From: Xylocopa sonorina
Lineage: Eukaryota; Arthropoda; Insecta; Hymenoptera; Apidae
NCBI RefSeq assembly: GCF_050948175.1
Contig: NC_135198.1
Span: 6,461,001 to 6,525,000 of the forward strand
Length of the DNA stretch: 64,000 bases
Direction of reading: 5' to 3'
Positions 25,741 to 39,800 of the stretch are shown in pieces; positions within the stretch are counted from its first letter, which is position 1, and each line of letters opens with the position of its first letter. Both the position numbers and the translations under genes were made by a program. Below the pieces are notes generated by a model. It saw nothing but the letters and a program-made list of their open reading frames with translations, made no database searches and was not told the DNA's origin.

Positions 25741-25983
25741 TCCTTTGAGCGCTGTGAACCCACATATAGATTTCAAAGTTGACTATGTGTTATGAACCCG
25801 TTTATGGGTCCGCAAGCAACCATTCAGTATACGCTATGAACCAACATATATGTATATTGTGCCTAGAATGAGGAATAAATGAAGAGTAGAGGAGGAAAAA
25901 TGGGAAATGTCCATTTTTAGCGATCATCATTCGTCAGAACAAGATAAGTGTAGTCTAGCGTGCGCTTCTCAGCGCTCAAAGGG
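25741..25983. mobile_element. piggyBac-like MITE with TTAA target duplication
   Basis: 243-base segment flanked by TTAA at 25737-25740 and 25984-25987. Its ends are inverted repeats: TCCTTTGAGCGCTG on the left and, read inward from the right, CCCTTTGAGCGCTGAG. TTAA duplications are the hallmark of piggyBac transposition. There is no coding capacity, so it is non-autonomous. The internal repeats of ATGAACC around 25790-25840 are a further feature. Confidence 0.75.
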
Positions 25984-26185
25984 TTAAGAAACAGAAATAG
26001 ACGCATCGAAGCAATAAATAAGAATGAGTAATTTAAGAAAAAATCCTTTCATCGTTTCCCCCTTTTTCGTACATCTTACGATTTAATTTGTAAAACCTAA
26101 TATTACTTAACAAAATTTACTAAAAATGGACTCTCATAGCTTTCCTCCTCGACCTTCCGATTTATCCAATGGAAAACAGTTTTAA

Positions 26186-26195
26186 TGTGTGTGTA

Positions 26196-26240
<45 letters not shown>
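26186..26240. repeat. (TG)n(TA)n microsatellite
   Basis: TG repeats with one interruption pass directly into TA repeats. Seen directly; likely length-polymorphic. Confidence 0.92.
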
Positions 26241-27884
26241 TGATCACGGTAAATTACAATAAGCTGTCGTTATAAGAATTTCAGCGAGCAATACGAAATC
26301 TATGATTAAATCATTTACACATGAAATAGTAAGAAATCTCTAATCCGTATTTCTATTTGTAGATTCAATTGACGATGAAACAGCTCAGCTAATATGTTTT
26401 CCTTTTCCTTGTATAAAAAAAAATGACCTACACTGGATACTATTCTGAGCAAGTGAGTTCCTGGTATGAACAACTTTTGAGAAAACGTATGTATGTATAA
26501 GTTCTTCTTTCTAACTTTACATAAATATACTTAGCGGACATTACGTAATCAGTAAACTCTTTTTTACAATTTTTTACATAATCCGTCACGTAATTTCGCA
26601 TTCAATACTTAATATTTAGCCTCATATTTTCCATTCACCGCTCGCTTCACGTTGAGCGGGAACAATATTTTTTTTTTTCATTTTTTCCTTTCAATAGACG
26701 TTGCATTATGTTATCGTCATCATTATCATTACAAAACAATAGCCGACATTATCGGTTTCACGCGAAATCTCTGAAACAAGTTCGATCGTCATTAGAAACA
26801 ACTAGGATTACAAGAAATACGAGCACGATTAAAGTTTTCTCGACTCGTGGTCAATTATAGATTCGAATTATTTTCATTCGCAAAGTCTCTCGTTCGATTG
26901 CCACGCGGGAAATGAACGGAATAAAATTAATGAAAATAAGCTAACATTCACATCTCTCTCGCTAAGCGCTATCCAGTGCCGGCAATTTTTTGTACTATGG
27001 CGTGGAAGTGGTATTCGATTTCTCATTGACTTCCGCAGTCTATGGACCGCAAAAAAAAAAGTTTCCTATCTAGCCGCGAATCTGTAGATCGAGAAACAAC
27101 AAGGAAGATACCCGGGACGGTGGAGGAGGCTTCTCGCTACTCATTTACATCAAAGCGGCATCCTGGACGCATACTAATAAATTTCATAAACGCTAAGGAA
27201 AGTATCGCTGTCTTTCATAATCATAGGAACTACCGTCCCAGCAGCACATTTAAAAGGACAGAGAGAGAAACGAAAATAGAAAATAGTCTTTGCAACCTAC
27301 GCTCTCGTTCTTTTTCTTTTCCGTTTTCTTTAGTTTCCTATCGTTTATCACCAAAATAATCCGACGGAAGAGGAGTCGCCTTTCTTTCATTTCCGAGAGG
27401 TCTCAATCGTGATCGACGCGTTGTGTTTCGATGTACACCATAATATATATCAAAGAATAACAAGAATAAACAATCGAGAGTTGTATCGGCTACTAGAGAT
27501 CCACCGTGTATATACCGTGCGATTCGATGAGAGATGGGGGCGGAGGATAGGGAAGGATCTCCTTCTAGTGAGAAATCTCGCTTCTTCTAAAGACGTGCAC
27601 GTCTAAATAATTACATATCATGGGTTTTTTTTTTCTCTTTCCTCCGTGCGCACGTTTTGTTCAGGAAATCATGCGTCCTTCTTCTAGGGATGAGGAGAAA
27701 TAACGAGCGCGTTTTTTTTTTTTAATCTCAGCTAATAATCGCTCACGTGGCCGCACAGCGTATAAACCCCTGGGGAGCCCGGTCGATCTTTTATAAACCA
27801 TGCCTCCTGTTTTTAAACACCGTTTACGTGCACATCGCGCGACCTCGGGATCTTGCGCACGGGCCGCCGAATCGCTAGTTTCTT

Positions 27885-30800
27885 TTATCTCTGCGGCTCG
27901 CCCAGGCCCAATTGTTGACTTTGCGCTTGCTGTTGCGCGTTCCCGGTCACGCTACACCGTCCACCGTGGTGCTGCGTTGTCGCCCCCATCTGCATCAGAT
28001 TCTGATGTAATCCGTTTTGACTCGGCGACATTCCTGCAACCAATTTCTCAATCAGTTCTCCGTTTCAAACAGTTGCCCTTACTGGCTAACGCAAAGACAT
28101 CTTGGCGACGTCTGGATACGTTGATATTAAAAGTGTCTCAACTCATTTATCGATGTAACAATGTACTATAACTAACGTTTTTCAAGAGTCTAGATTATGT
28201 TCGCTCAAGACATAAGATAAACGTTACAGACAACTTTGTTTAAATTACTTATTTGCAGAAATTTTCTTTTTTATAGTTATTACTGTTCCAGACGAGTTAC
28301 ACAACGCCGATGCAAATCAATATGCGCGACTAAACAACGTGAGTAATTAAGGAATATACTCTTCTTTGAATAGTTTTTACGTGTAATTTTCTCGAGCGAA
28401 CGCGTAGAATTTCAAACAAGTCGCTATTCTAAGCGTTCTCTCATATTTTCCTTATCGTTTGCGGTAATGTATTGCGTTTTAAAACAGCCGCTTTTCCGTG
28501 ACTCATTAAATAATTTTCGATATTAAAACGGTAGAGTATTTAGCGTCAATGAACAAGTTGTACGATGAAAAATTACGAACCTTTAATACTGATCTAAAAT
28601 GTAACAAAATGAGCCTCACCCGAGGGAGTTTTGTCTCCTGCGGACATTTTGGAAAACGCCAGAAGTGCGTCGGGGAAGTTAGGTGGCGTGGCTGGCGTAT
28701 TACACGGCGTAATCTACAAAAGAAATACATTTTTATGACAATTACAAATGCCTCTCCGCAACGGCATCAATACAGTTTGTCTTATATAGCTTTGTTTATG
28801 TGCTTGTGCATTGCGTGTATGATTATTTAGGTCGAGACTAGGGCGCATGACAGTATGGTAACAAACATGGATTCTTCGTTTAAAGATCGATACCTATAAT
28901 CAACCTCTTTGGCGCGTATCGCTGCAAGACTCATAAGAGGATACCAGCTTTTGCATACCGATTAGGAATAGCGTTCTGCATGTTCTTATTAACATTTTTA
29001 TTGCGTAACAGTTTCAATATCAATTTATAGGATAAGCAAGGAGGAAAATGTTATATATAGAACTTTGACTAAGAAGAGATTACTGGAAGTGTCTTTGAGG
29101 TATTTTTCTTCGTTAAATTTAGGTTAATTGAGGTTTTTAAAAACTCTTTGTGCAAAATAAAATTATTAACAGCACCGTACAACATATGTCGTACAAATGC
29201 CGATTCAGGCCAGTTTTGTAAAATTAACATAAATGGGACTGACTAATGAAAAGTTATGACACTAGAGCAACGTTCCATCGAACAGCTGTTGGCTCCTACG
29301 TTTATGTTAGTGTCAGAAAATTAGCCAGAATCAAGGCAATAATTTGTGTACCAGCTCTAAAATACATAAGAATAACTTATGAACGTTTTCTCGGTTAGTA
29401 ACTGTATCTACTATTGACGATAGAGTCTAATTGAACTTTTCGACCCGTCATTATATACTACTTATTAATAACGAGACTTAAATAAACTTTTCGATTCATC
29501 ATTGTGTATAAATACTCGCGAGGTTAATAAACATGACGCATCGCGGCGGCAAAATTGCATTTCATATTTCATTCATCAGGCTCGCCCTCGATCGGTAAAT
29601 GTCTCCGTGGCGTGGTGACTTTATCGTGTACGAGTTACACATACAATTTCCTGCTCGTATTTCGGAAACACGGAACAAGACGTTCGGTTTCGCCTGTAAA
29701 GCTAAAAATATCGGACGAATGTTTTACGTAAGGCTACAACGAAACGATACAACACATCTATAGTAGGTAGGTGAAAAGAGAGCGACAAAAGTAGCTTTCT
29801 GCGAGCGAGAACTCGCCGGTTGTTAAGGTCGTCGAACCTTCGGCTCCTGAATGTGATGTCGGTATACCAGGTGGACAGAGAACGCAACAATATGAGATGC
29901 ACACGTGTTTCAACGCTGTCAACCGACTGATTACATAAATAAATAGGGGGATAGCAAGTCGAGACCGTAACTACTTTTCCACCTGGCTATTCTTCTTTCC
30001 CCGTGAACGTTAATGGTCTTATGGCTTTCACGCGGTAGAATAGACTATGTTAAATATTACAAACTTTTTCAGAAAAATATACTCTTAAAATTATGAACAT
30101 TAATACGAACATTCTTTTGCACAACATAATATCGAACTGAGTAAGATACGGTGAAATCATGTACAATAAACACTCGATAATTGTAGGAAATGAAACTACT
30201 AAAAACGCGCATATCAAGACTCGTGCAATTGACAAGGTATCCAAACAGCAGAGTGTGATTTTCCATTAACATTGTCAAACATATATAAATATACATGAAG
30301 TATATACTTGAAAACATTATCGACATTTAAAATATGTAAAGATTCTACTTTGTGCTTGTTAATCTTTTAGAGAACGTAAGAAACGTGCCGAGTGATGTCA
30401 CAGCCAGCGATAAAGGAAGTAAACGCTTAAATTTTACCTCGATAAACCGATCAAATATTTATAAAACACATGCATGTATGTTTGTACACGTAATAACGTA
30501 AACACAATACAATAAAAATATCTTATCGAAGAATTTTCTCGCGACAATGTACATTGATTAATAACCGGCGAACATTTTATCACTACTCGAGCCGAACGCG
30601 TGTTTACAATCATCAAGTTTACATTTCTTCGGTCGTTCATTTTTTTTTTTTCAACGTGTCACTTATACATACAATGCAAGCGTAATAAAATAGAACAGCA
30701 AAAAGGAGAGAAAGAGCAGAGAAAAAATGCTAATTGATTGCACGAACGCGTGCAACTCGTAATGATTGCAATGTTTGTGATGAATGATCGCTGCGGTCGC

Positions 30801-33800
30801 ATAATGGCTTCTTAGCGTGAAGCGGCATGCACGAGCACGTCACGCAAAGGAAGACGAGGTAAAAATGCGCTGAGAAGAACTGAATTTCACCGTCAGATCT
30901 GAGCGTTTGTCGTTCGTCCAGCGTTGGGCCGAGATTTGGCACACGGCTTATCGGAATGCCGCCGACCGAGAATAGTAACACACCTAGCAACTGTCTGCCC
31001 GCAGTGGTTCTCTGGCTTTCATATCGTTTTGAAGTTTACCAGCTGAAGTTCAAAGTAAAATGACAAGAACACGTCCTCCATGGCCACCGTCACGATAAAG
31101 TTACGCGCAGGCAACGAAATGTCAGGCTACTTAATAATTATCGATAAACCACGGGTATCAACGTCGATAACTCTAATTCATTGATAATGCCGTCAAAATA
31201 TGACCACTGCGGTAAGGAAGAAATAAAATAACATTCGATAACACGGATAAATGATAGAAATTCAATTATCTACCATTTATTTTGGTTTCGATTCGATTCA
31301 ACTCAGCGATTCTTAACGTAATTATTGGGATCAGAACGTTTTTAATTATCCTAGAAAACATTTATAGTATAAGCTGATACTATCCTACTAACTGCATTGC
31401 ATACTCGATCACTTTTCATATTTTATTTGGTAAGTTGTATTTTCTAATAAGCGCACTCGAGTGCAATATGTGTATAACTCTGGCAATATTTCGTATTGTA
31501 TCAGAGTCACTTAAACGAACATGCGTATCACGGTTCTCGCCTGTGTTGCTACTGTCTTCTCTAGGAATTGGTAACGCACGATACTGCATTCAAAGTACTG
31601 CGAGCGTTGAACCCGCTTGTAAACATGTCACTATATCTTAAACCCTGTCTGCTCAAATGAATTCTCGTGCTCTTATGACAGTGTTTTAAGCCATTTATCG
31701 TTTCCCTTTATAACAATGCGTGTAATAATTTTACCTCGTACAGAACATTTTTAGCATATTCACGCTTGGGTCAAGACGAGTTTTATTTACCCTTAAGCAG
31801 AATCGATAAATAAAATTATTGATATTTATCGATACCGTCGACGTGTAAAAAACGACAGACAAATACGATAGAATTTTTCTTTATACGGGCTTCTCCACTT
31901 ATTCATATTATTATCTTTATTAATAACTGTATTACTTTCTATCGTCGTTATTATTCATTTATATCGCTAATAACCTCGCAGCAAATACAAATACGAGGAA
32001 AAGACGTATTACACTTTATCTATCGCTATTAATCTAAGTTAATTTATTAGGGTTAATTTATGATCACGTTCCTTGGTCGCATATTCAAGCCGAGCGAAAT
32101 AAAAAAAATACTGTGCGAAGTCGCGCTCCGATACACGATGCGTCTCAAACCGTAATCAGTCAATTAAACAAGCCACGCATTACAAGCGTGATAATTTTAT
32201 CGATTGTAATACTGTTGCCGTGTTACTAAACACCTATCCCGTATCCATTTGCTCGAATCGGATCGCGTAAGGCGCCTCCTTTAACGTAATCGTTGAACCC
32301 AATTCATTTGCCGATGAGTAATCGTATTAATTTCACAGTCTGTTTCCAGACGTTTGCACGGTAACGAACTATTTGGTTTAATTAAGAAACACTCGTAAAA
32401 TTACGTGGCATGACCACGTTGATTCAGCAGAAACGGGTTCTCTTCCTTGTTGAACTTCTATATTTGGCTCCCTGCAGATTCAGATTCCATTTTTCACGTG
32501 ATACTCGAAAGGCGGCTCGTAATTGCCGGCGATAACGTCAAAACGTTACACGATGATTTTCCGAATGCTTCTTAATCTCTGAGACAGTGTCGTAACTCCG
32601 CATCGGCGATAGGGCAAATGCCAGGCCAAACCACCATACAGCGACCACCATCTTCTTCAAAAACATTGATTATTTATCGACTGATTAGTATGGAAATGTA
32701 TTCACTGAACTTTTATGTGACTTTTCTATTTGTAACCAGAAAGAAACTAATTCGTGCACAAACTATATTAAATTGTTATTCACAGATATAATATGTACAC
32801 GTAATTTATTGTTAGGATTGCGTTTTCACTCCGATTCGCTCGTCGAAATGTTGTAGAAGCTATTTATCGAAACTGAGCATCGATTTCCTAGCATTCGATC
32901 TCGATCGATTCTTAGGATTGATATTTTCCAAAAGAGTATCGATAATTTTTTGAAACGAACGTTTAATTTGTACAATTATGAAGCGATAAAATATTTGCCG
33001 AATGAATCAATGAAACGAAGTCGAGCGAAGCAGTAAACACAAGTGCATCCAGACTTCCTGTTTTTCTTATCGGGATCTTATGCAACGTTCCGATATAATT
33101 TAGAACCTCTCGTAAAGCTTTTTTCTTTCACGTGCGACAGCGATAACAGAAGCGTGCATCACAACGAGAGCTCATTTGGAGATTTAAGCAATCGATCAAA
33201 GTCTGTTCGACATTCGAAAAATGTATAAACAAAAATTTCATTGATCAGCAAGTTCTAATGTACGATTAGTATAAATATGTAGCGACACGTTACTATTAAG
33301 TAAATGTACTTAATGTACTCGCGGGTGTTTTGTGACATTGAGAAATTGAAACGAAAAGCTAGTAAAACACTTTACATTTTAGTATCGCGTCTATCTAGCT
33401 TATTTCCGTGTGTATGACTCATAATTTTTTTTAAACGGCTCGCCACAATCATTTATTATCGTTACGATATGATCACCTCTAAATAGAAAACAGAATGTGT
33501 TCATTTTTTCATTAACAGCACACGTACCTCGTTAGATATAAAAATTGTTTGTTGTTTCACGTATCGATACCGTACGGTCAATAGCTTAATTGAATTCTGA
33601 TCGCAATTCGAAAATAAAGCTGTAAAATAATCAATTAATGTTTGGCATTATATATTGAAGTATTCAACTCTCTAAACGATCAGACATGAGAAAATCACGT
33701 GGTCTTTAAAAATTTCGATCGATACGATATATATCTTCGAGATATCGATGCTCAGGTTGCACATTACGATATCTACCGCGCGCACCGGTTTAAAACTCTA

Positions 33801-36800
33801 TAATGCTGTTAGAATGTTGCAAATCGTGTTCGCGGAACGTGAAATTAATAGACACTAGAAAGGTTGACGATTTTTTCCTCCGTTGTACTGGTATAAAGCT
33901 ATGTTTAGGCGTGGCCAGCATGAATACCGGCATTGATAATGTATCAGAAGTTTCATTCTTACCTGGATTATGCAACGTTACAAGCAAACGTGTAGGTACA
34001 ATTATCAATGTCGGCAATCACCAGTTTAAAACATTTCATAATATCGTTCGAAGTGAATAAAAGAAGACAATCGTAACGCCTACGTTACATATATTATATT
34101 TTCTTTTAATTAAATTATTAGAAAGTCCCGCTGGCAATTTATCACAATATAGCTTGTTTCTATTTAGCAGTGTATAATTGAATGCAAGCAATTAATATCG
34201 GGTGGTGGACGGTTTCAGTTCATATTGTAACACTTTAAAATAGAAATCGAATCAACGAAAATAAAGAGGCTATCGAAACGGCAACGATAATGTGAAATAA
34301 TTCGATTCTCGCTGGCGAATGGAATGATATTAATTTAATAGCTATTGATTGCTCGCTTCATTTACAAACGTGTCATTTACGTACCACGCGTTACAGACGA
34401 TCTCATAATTTGATCAGTTAGAAGATTAAATCGTAATTGGAATCATTTCAGGTTACTACATTATAATGAATTACTAATGTTTAATAATTGTATTACACGA
34501 TAGCCAATTAATTATGTAACAAGTTACCCGCAGGGAAGTTCGAGAATCTGTTTTTTTTTGTTTTCTTATGTACATTACAAAATATGTTAATATATGAAGG
34601 TACGATTATATTCATACCTTTTTAATTATTCAACAGTTGGCGAATGTTGTGCGCCAATGTAATTTTTAGCGTATTAAATAAACTGTATCAATTGATTATT
34701 CAATTTGATGTTGATAAGCAATTAGAGAACATATGAAATGCATAATTATATAATTAAGATTAATTCATGCGAATAAGGAAAGGCAACAAATTCCATTGAA
34801 TTACATCACTGTCCATATAGTTCTACATTTATCGTTCTCTCACAACGATTTTAATAAGTAATATAGCTGTACGATGGGTCACGCAGCATAAACTGAAAGT
34901 TTAGTATCGTCCTAAATATCGTCCACTTGCGTACATGTGTTTTAACAATTGCCATTACAAATCAATTAGCTTAACTATATGTAGTGGGTATAATAGATAA
35001 AAGTAAATAAAATTTTTGAATTATCGTACATAATGTCAACATCTCTAGATAATAATTTAATCAATCGAAAATCACGTTCGATACAACTTTTTTTAAAAAT
35101 ACAGGGTGATTCACTATTCGCGTGACAAATTTTTGCAGCTGATACTGCACCAGCCAGTAAGTATCGGCCATCTTGTCGCTGAAAAAAATGTTAGGGGGTT
35201 AACTTTATTTCTTTTGCATTGGAGCCCTACAGAGGTAAGGGGTGGAGGCCAGAGGCCATACCTGTCACTAAAAAGACCCAATACTCTAGAGATTTCCTCC
35301 AAAAGAAATAAAGTTAACCCCCCAACTTTTTTTGCGATAAGATGGTTGATACTTACTGGCCGGTGTAGTATCAGTTGCAAAAATTTGTCACGCGAGTAGT
35401 GAGCTACCTTGTATATAGAACACTGTTAAGTTTATCGTTTTATCTTGGTCAAGTAATATTATTATCTTTGTCAATAAATGTTACCTACAGAATGTAGTAT
35501 ATTTCCAATATTTATTTTCATCCGATTATAAATTATAGCCTGAATTACTCTATGCACAGTTTTATATCGAATTAATTAAGACCTTCATTGTAGGGAATAT
35601 GAAGAAGCAGGTTAAATAACAATTTTTTTTAAGTCTCCCTCTACATAAAGTAAGTTTCTTTATTTCTCTTAAGCATCGTTTACGTTATTTCCTAATTGAA
35701 AAACATAAACGTGTTCTCTTAAAAGGAGAAAAATTAATTATTTCTCTTGTAACGCGTAGAACCTTCTTATTACTAGTCGATTGAAATTTTCTAATTGTTC
35801 TTTTATACCCTCGTTCCGCCTGTGTAATTGCATACACTTCATCGTACTATATTTTACATAACAATGCGATAATAAAGCAAACAAGTTAAGAAAAGTTGTG
35901 TGCGTATAATCGCATCATCGTGGCGTGACAAACGATTACTTTTTACGCGTCTCTCGCACGACTTACGCGACGTTATGTGAATAAAAATGCACATCGCTCG
36001 TTTAATAATAACCAAATGCACTTAGTCATTTTTTTGTGTCATTCATCGGAGGAAATGAAATTTAATATTCATAGGCTGCATTCGCAACACCGTTAACTTG
36101 TTTTGCTAGGTTACGCAGCTCACGGACGACCGGCAGAAATGCAAAATGAAAAGCGCCAAACATGTTTATCATTATACAACTTTCAACTATTTTTTTAGTC
36201 TGCAGCAATGCCGTAGTCAGTTCACGGGTACCACAAATTGCAAGTAATAAGAACTATATAATATATTGTTAAGCCTCATTCGTGTTAATCGAGCTGTTAG
36301 AATTTCGTCGGTATAGAACGCGGTATTCTTAAGATGTTCAATTAAGGCTACTCTGGCTACTCTCGAGGTCTCTTGCTGTTAATTGTGGAAAATTTTAAGT
36401 GCAAATGTGTATCGAACAAGAATTGGAACACGCGATACTAATATAAAAGCGTTAATGAATCATTCAATGAATTGAAATAGAATCAAAACAATCGTCGTGG
36501 AGTACTAAGCACCATTTTTTACCACTATCTGCCATGCATTGACGGAGACAATGAACATTATAAAATGGAATACTGATAGCTGACAATTGAAACATTGTTT
36601 GTCAATTTACTATTGTTTTGTAGCATACCACAATAATCACAATTCCATTTCCACTTTTTATTTTAAATAAATCCTGAACCAATTTAATTTAATCTAACCT
36701 TCTTTCTTCATATTTATTCATAAGTTATACTTTGAAAGATTGATCGGGAGAAACCTAGAAACATCTCGTGTATTCGCCATGTGCAGTTACATAACATCAC

Positions 36801-39800
36801 TTGACTATGAACTCGTGGACCCACTGACCAGCTATTGAAATTGTAAAGAGGAATTGTAAACACTTAGAACGCGTTCTGCCATATTAGCAAATTCTATCGA
36901 ATTTCGTAAAATCATGATAACGAGAGAACTGACAGCGATGGCTATTATTATCGTGATAGCCGGGTTCGACCGGTGGTGATCCAGGAACAGTGCCAATCGA
37001 CAATAAGACGTCGCACTCTCTATGCGTGCACGAATAAACATGTCGGTATACATCGTAAAATCGCGGATACAAACACCACCGATCTATTTGTGCACTTTAT
37101 TTCGATCAATGATGCAACGCCCACATTTTTTCACGCGGGGGTAATCGTAGCTTCAGCTTGCACGTTTCATTCACGCTATTCGGTCGTTCAGGTTAGACCA
37201 CTTTCAAGCGTCATTGCTGCGTGAATGAACACTTTTCGAGCACTGCTGATGAGAAATTTATGCCACTTTTATAGGTCGAACTCTTTCGTACTTCCTCTAC
37301 TGACCAAACGATCGTTACACTCACCACGATACTGAATAACAAATTAGCTGTCGATAACAAAATAACGATACTAAATAGTTATCGTTTAATATTTTCGTGT
37401 CCACGTATGTAAAACGGAAAAAATAAACTATTAAAATTGCAATAAGAGAGAAAACTTCCGGATTTTCGTGTTGGCTGAAATTCACACGGACGAAAGAATG
37501 AAACTAACGTTACACAACATTAACGAAGCTCGATGCACTCGTTTAATGAAGCACGTACAAATAATTCTGTTTTCGCAGAGAACGATGGAGTTCGAACCAG
37601 TTAAGACTAGAAATCGTAACGGATTGACATATTAGATTCACGTATCACCTTGACCTTAATTTGAAAGAGTTTCGTCTACTAATTCTTTGCGATTCTCGAT
37701 TCAAATATAATTAGTTATTTTTAGTCGCCTGAGCCGGAAATACGTTATATACATGTATACATACATATTATTTGCATTTATTAAGTGATTCACACGCTTG
37801 TTACTATATATAGTTTGTAGATGCGAAATCTGCACCCGTATACCGCTACGATAGCATTGAATTATCTGCCCTGACAATATACATACGTACACGTAATCAT
37901 ATGGGAGTGTACGTATGTAGACTTTTGGGAGTTGTTGTATATTTTTATTACAGAATTGATAAAATGGTCTCCATAAATTTGTATGCGACATCTTGTGCTG
38001 ATGTGTACCTCGGACTAACTGACGTTTGCTTGATACTCGATAACGCTACACTGGTGTCCGTATAGCTTCGTATTATGGTAGTCATACGAGCCATGCGTGT
38101 CGTGCTTTTTACTTGCCTCGATAAAGAGCTACTTATATTTTGTAAGCGTTATGATTTCATCATACACGCTCGAGTTACGACCATTTTTCCGGACGATTTG
38201 CATAAAACGCTATAGTCGTTCCAATTGATAATACATGAAAACGATATTTAATTAACGCAACGAACAAGTTTTCTGAAACAAATAAATTGTTATCGTAAAT
38301 TTCAAGGAACTATTGAGACTTTAAAAGAAATCCAAGAACATTCAAGTATGCACACATGAAAATGAGTTAACTACTGAAAAGATTAAGGATACGTCCACCA
38401 CGAAATAAATCATTGAAAAGAGGACGAGAAAGTCAGTACCTTCCAGGTTCTACATTCTTCGCGTTAATGTTCTAACATAAATTCCAGGGAAAATCGTGAG
38501 AACGGAGAGGTACTTGAGCATAACATGCAAAATTCTGAACCGCTTCGAGGGGAGCGGAGTTTAATACTGTGAAGGTCAGGCACGCGACGAATTGATTTTC
38601 TCCCACCTTAGCTCTGATGTCACAAAAGCATGGCTTGTTTTCGTCAGACCGTATCAACGGATCCTTTCGACGATCAGTTTACATAATGCAGATAATTTAC
38701 ATTGCACACGCGATTTAAATATAAACGCACAGTTAATTGTTGCAATTATTTGCCGAATGTACAGCACACAGATTTTTGTTTTGAGACCAAAGAGAATGGC
38801 AGGTACACAATCCCTTGTTTTATGCAAATGATGCATTGACTCAAATAGCTATATCTCAAATAGCTAGATCATTTCATTTCTAATATCTGATTAGAAAGGA
38901 ACAATTTACATGTAAAATCATAACTTTTTCACGAAAAAGAAGAAATGACAAGAACTATTAAAGTATAATTCCTATGAAAACAAGAATATGCTATTACAGA
39001 AAATAATATTACTTGTTTCTTCATTCAACGGGTTGGTTTTTACGAAATTTTTAATAATATACCACGAATTTAACTTCTTGTTATACAGGATGCATATACA
39101 GCATGCACGAAGTTTGAGCTTAATCAGTGAGTCGAATGTTGCGCACTTCCCTTATGTTACGTGACGATGCACAAAAATGTAGTAAAGTACCGCCGTGCAT
39201 AAACCATGTATGAAATCACTGATTAGACGGCGCTTCTAAAAATAGCGGTATAAATCAATTAATAATTTACAAAGTCTGAGAACCACGTTATAGTTTATCA
39301 TAAGATACGAACTGGAATACATAAAAATTTCATATCTGCAACTTGCTGTGTACACCTAAAATATTTGCGATCTCCATTTAAAATATTTTACACGACAGAT
39401 ATCTAAATATCCAGAAACATTTGTCAAAATTAAAAACTTTTTAATATCATAAAATTGTATCACAAAAGTAGGCAGAAAAAAGGAAAAAAAAGAATGGAGA
39501 AAATATTCGCAATTCTGTCCACGGAGCGAAAATAAAACAGTGGATTTGCTTCGAAATCGAGACGAAACGATTTAGCGCGGACGAAAGGCAACGAAAAAAT
39601 TTCATTTCTGGCGCGTGATGTCGTGGCGATTCGCGCAACGAACCTAATGAATAAAATCATTCGCGTGATGCGTCGCGGATGGTTGCACGTGACACAAATA
39701 AAGAGAGCCTAGTGGAAAGGGTGCAAGAGACGGAGACGAAGCCGAGGCCGACGTCGACGGCGGCCACGACGTTTCTGACGCGGAAATAGTTTCGTATCGA

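Larger units (their letters stand above)
24386..27884. other. Convergent intergenic region, PIKfyve and UBALD
   Basis: AT-rich stretch holding the 3' UTRs of two facing genes. It contains a piggyBac-like MITE at 25741-25983 and a TG/TA microsatellite at 26186-26240. A frame of 105 codons at 27042-27359 has no recognisable product and is not called. Confidence 0.4.

Noticed and set aside
27800..28171. 123-codon open frame on the + strand
   Set aside because: It is the antisense shadow of UBALD exon 4, which has family blocks and correct splice phase on the minus strand.
35106..35399. Open frames of 97 and 88 codons on opposite strands sharing almost the same peptide
   Set aside because: The similarity arises because the sequence is a palindrome (MITE at 35102-35411), not from coding.
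36832..37072. Frame with a hydrophobic stretch resembling a membrane segment
   Set aside because: No start context, homologue or splice partner; one hydrophobic run is not evidence of a gene.
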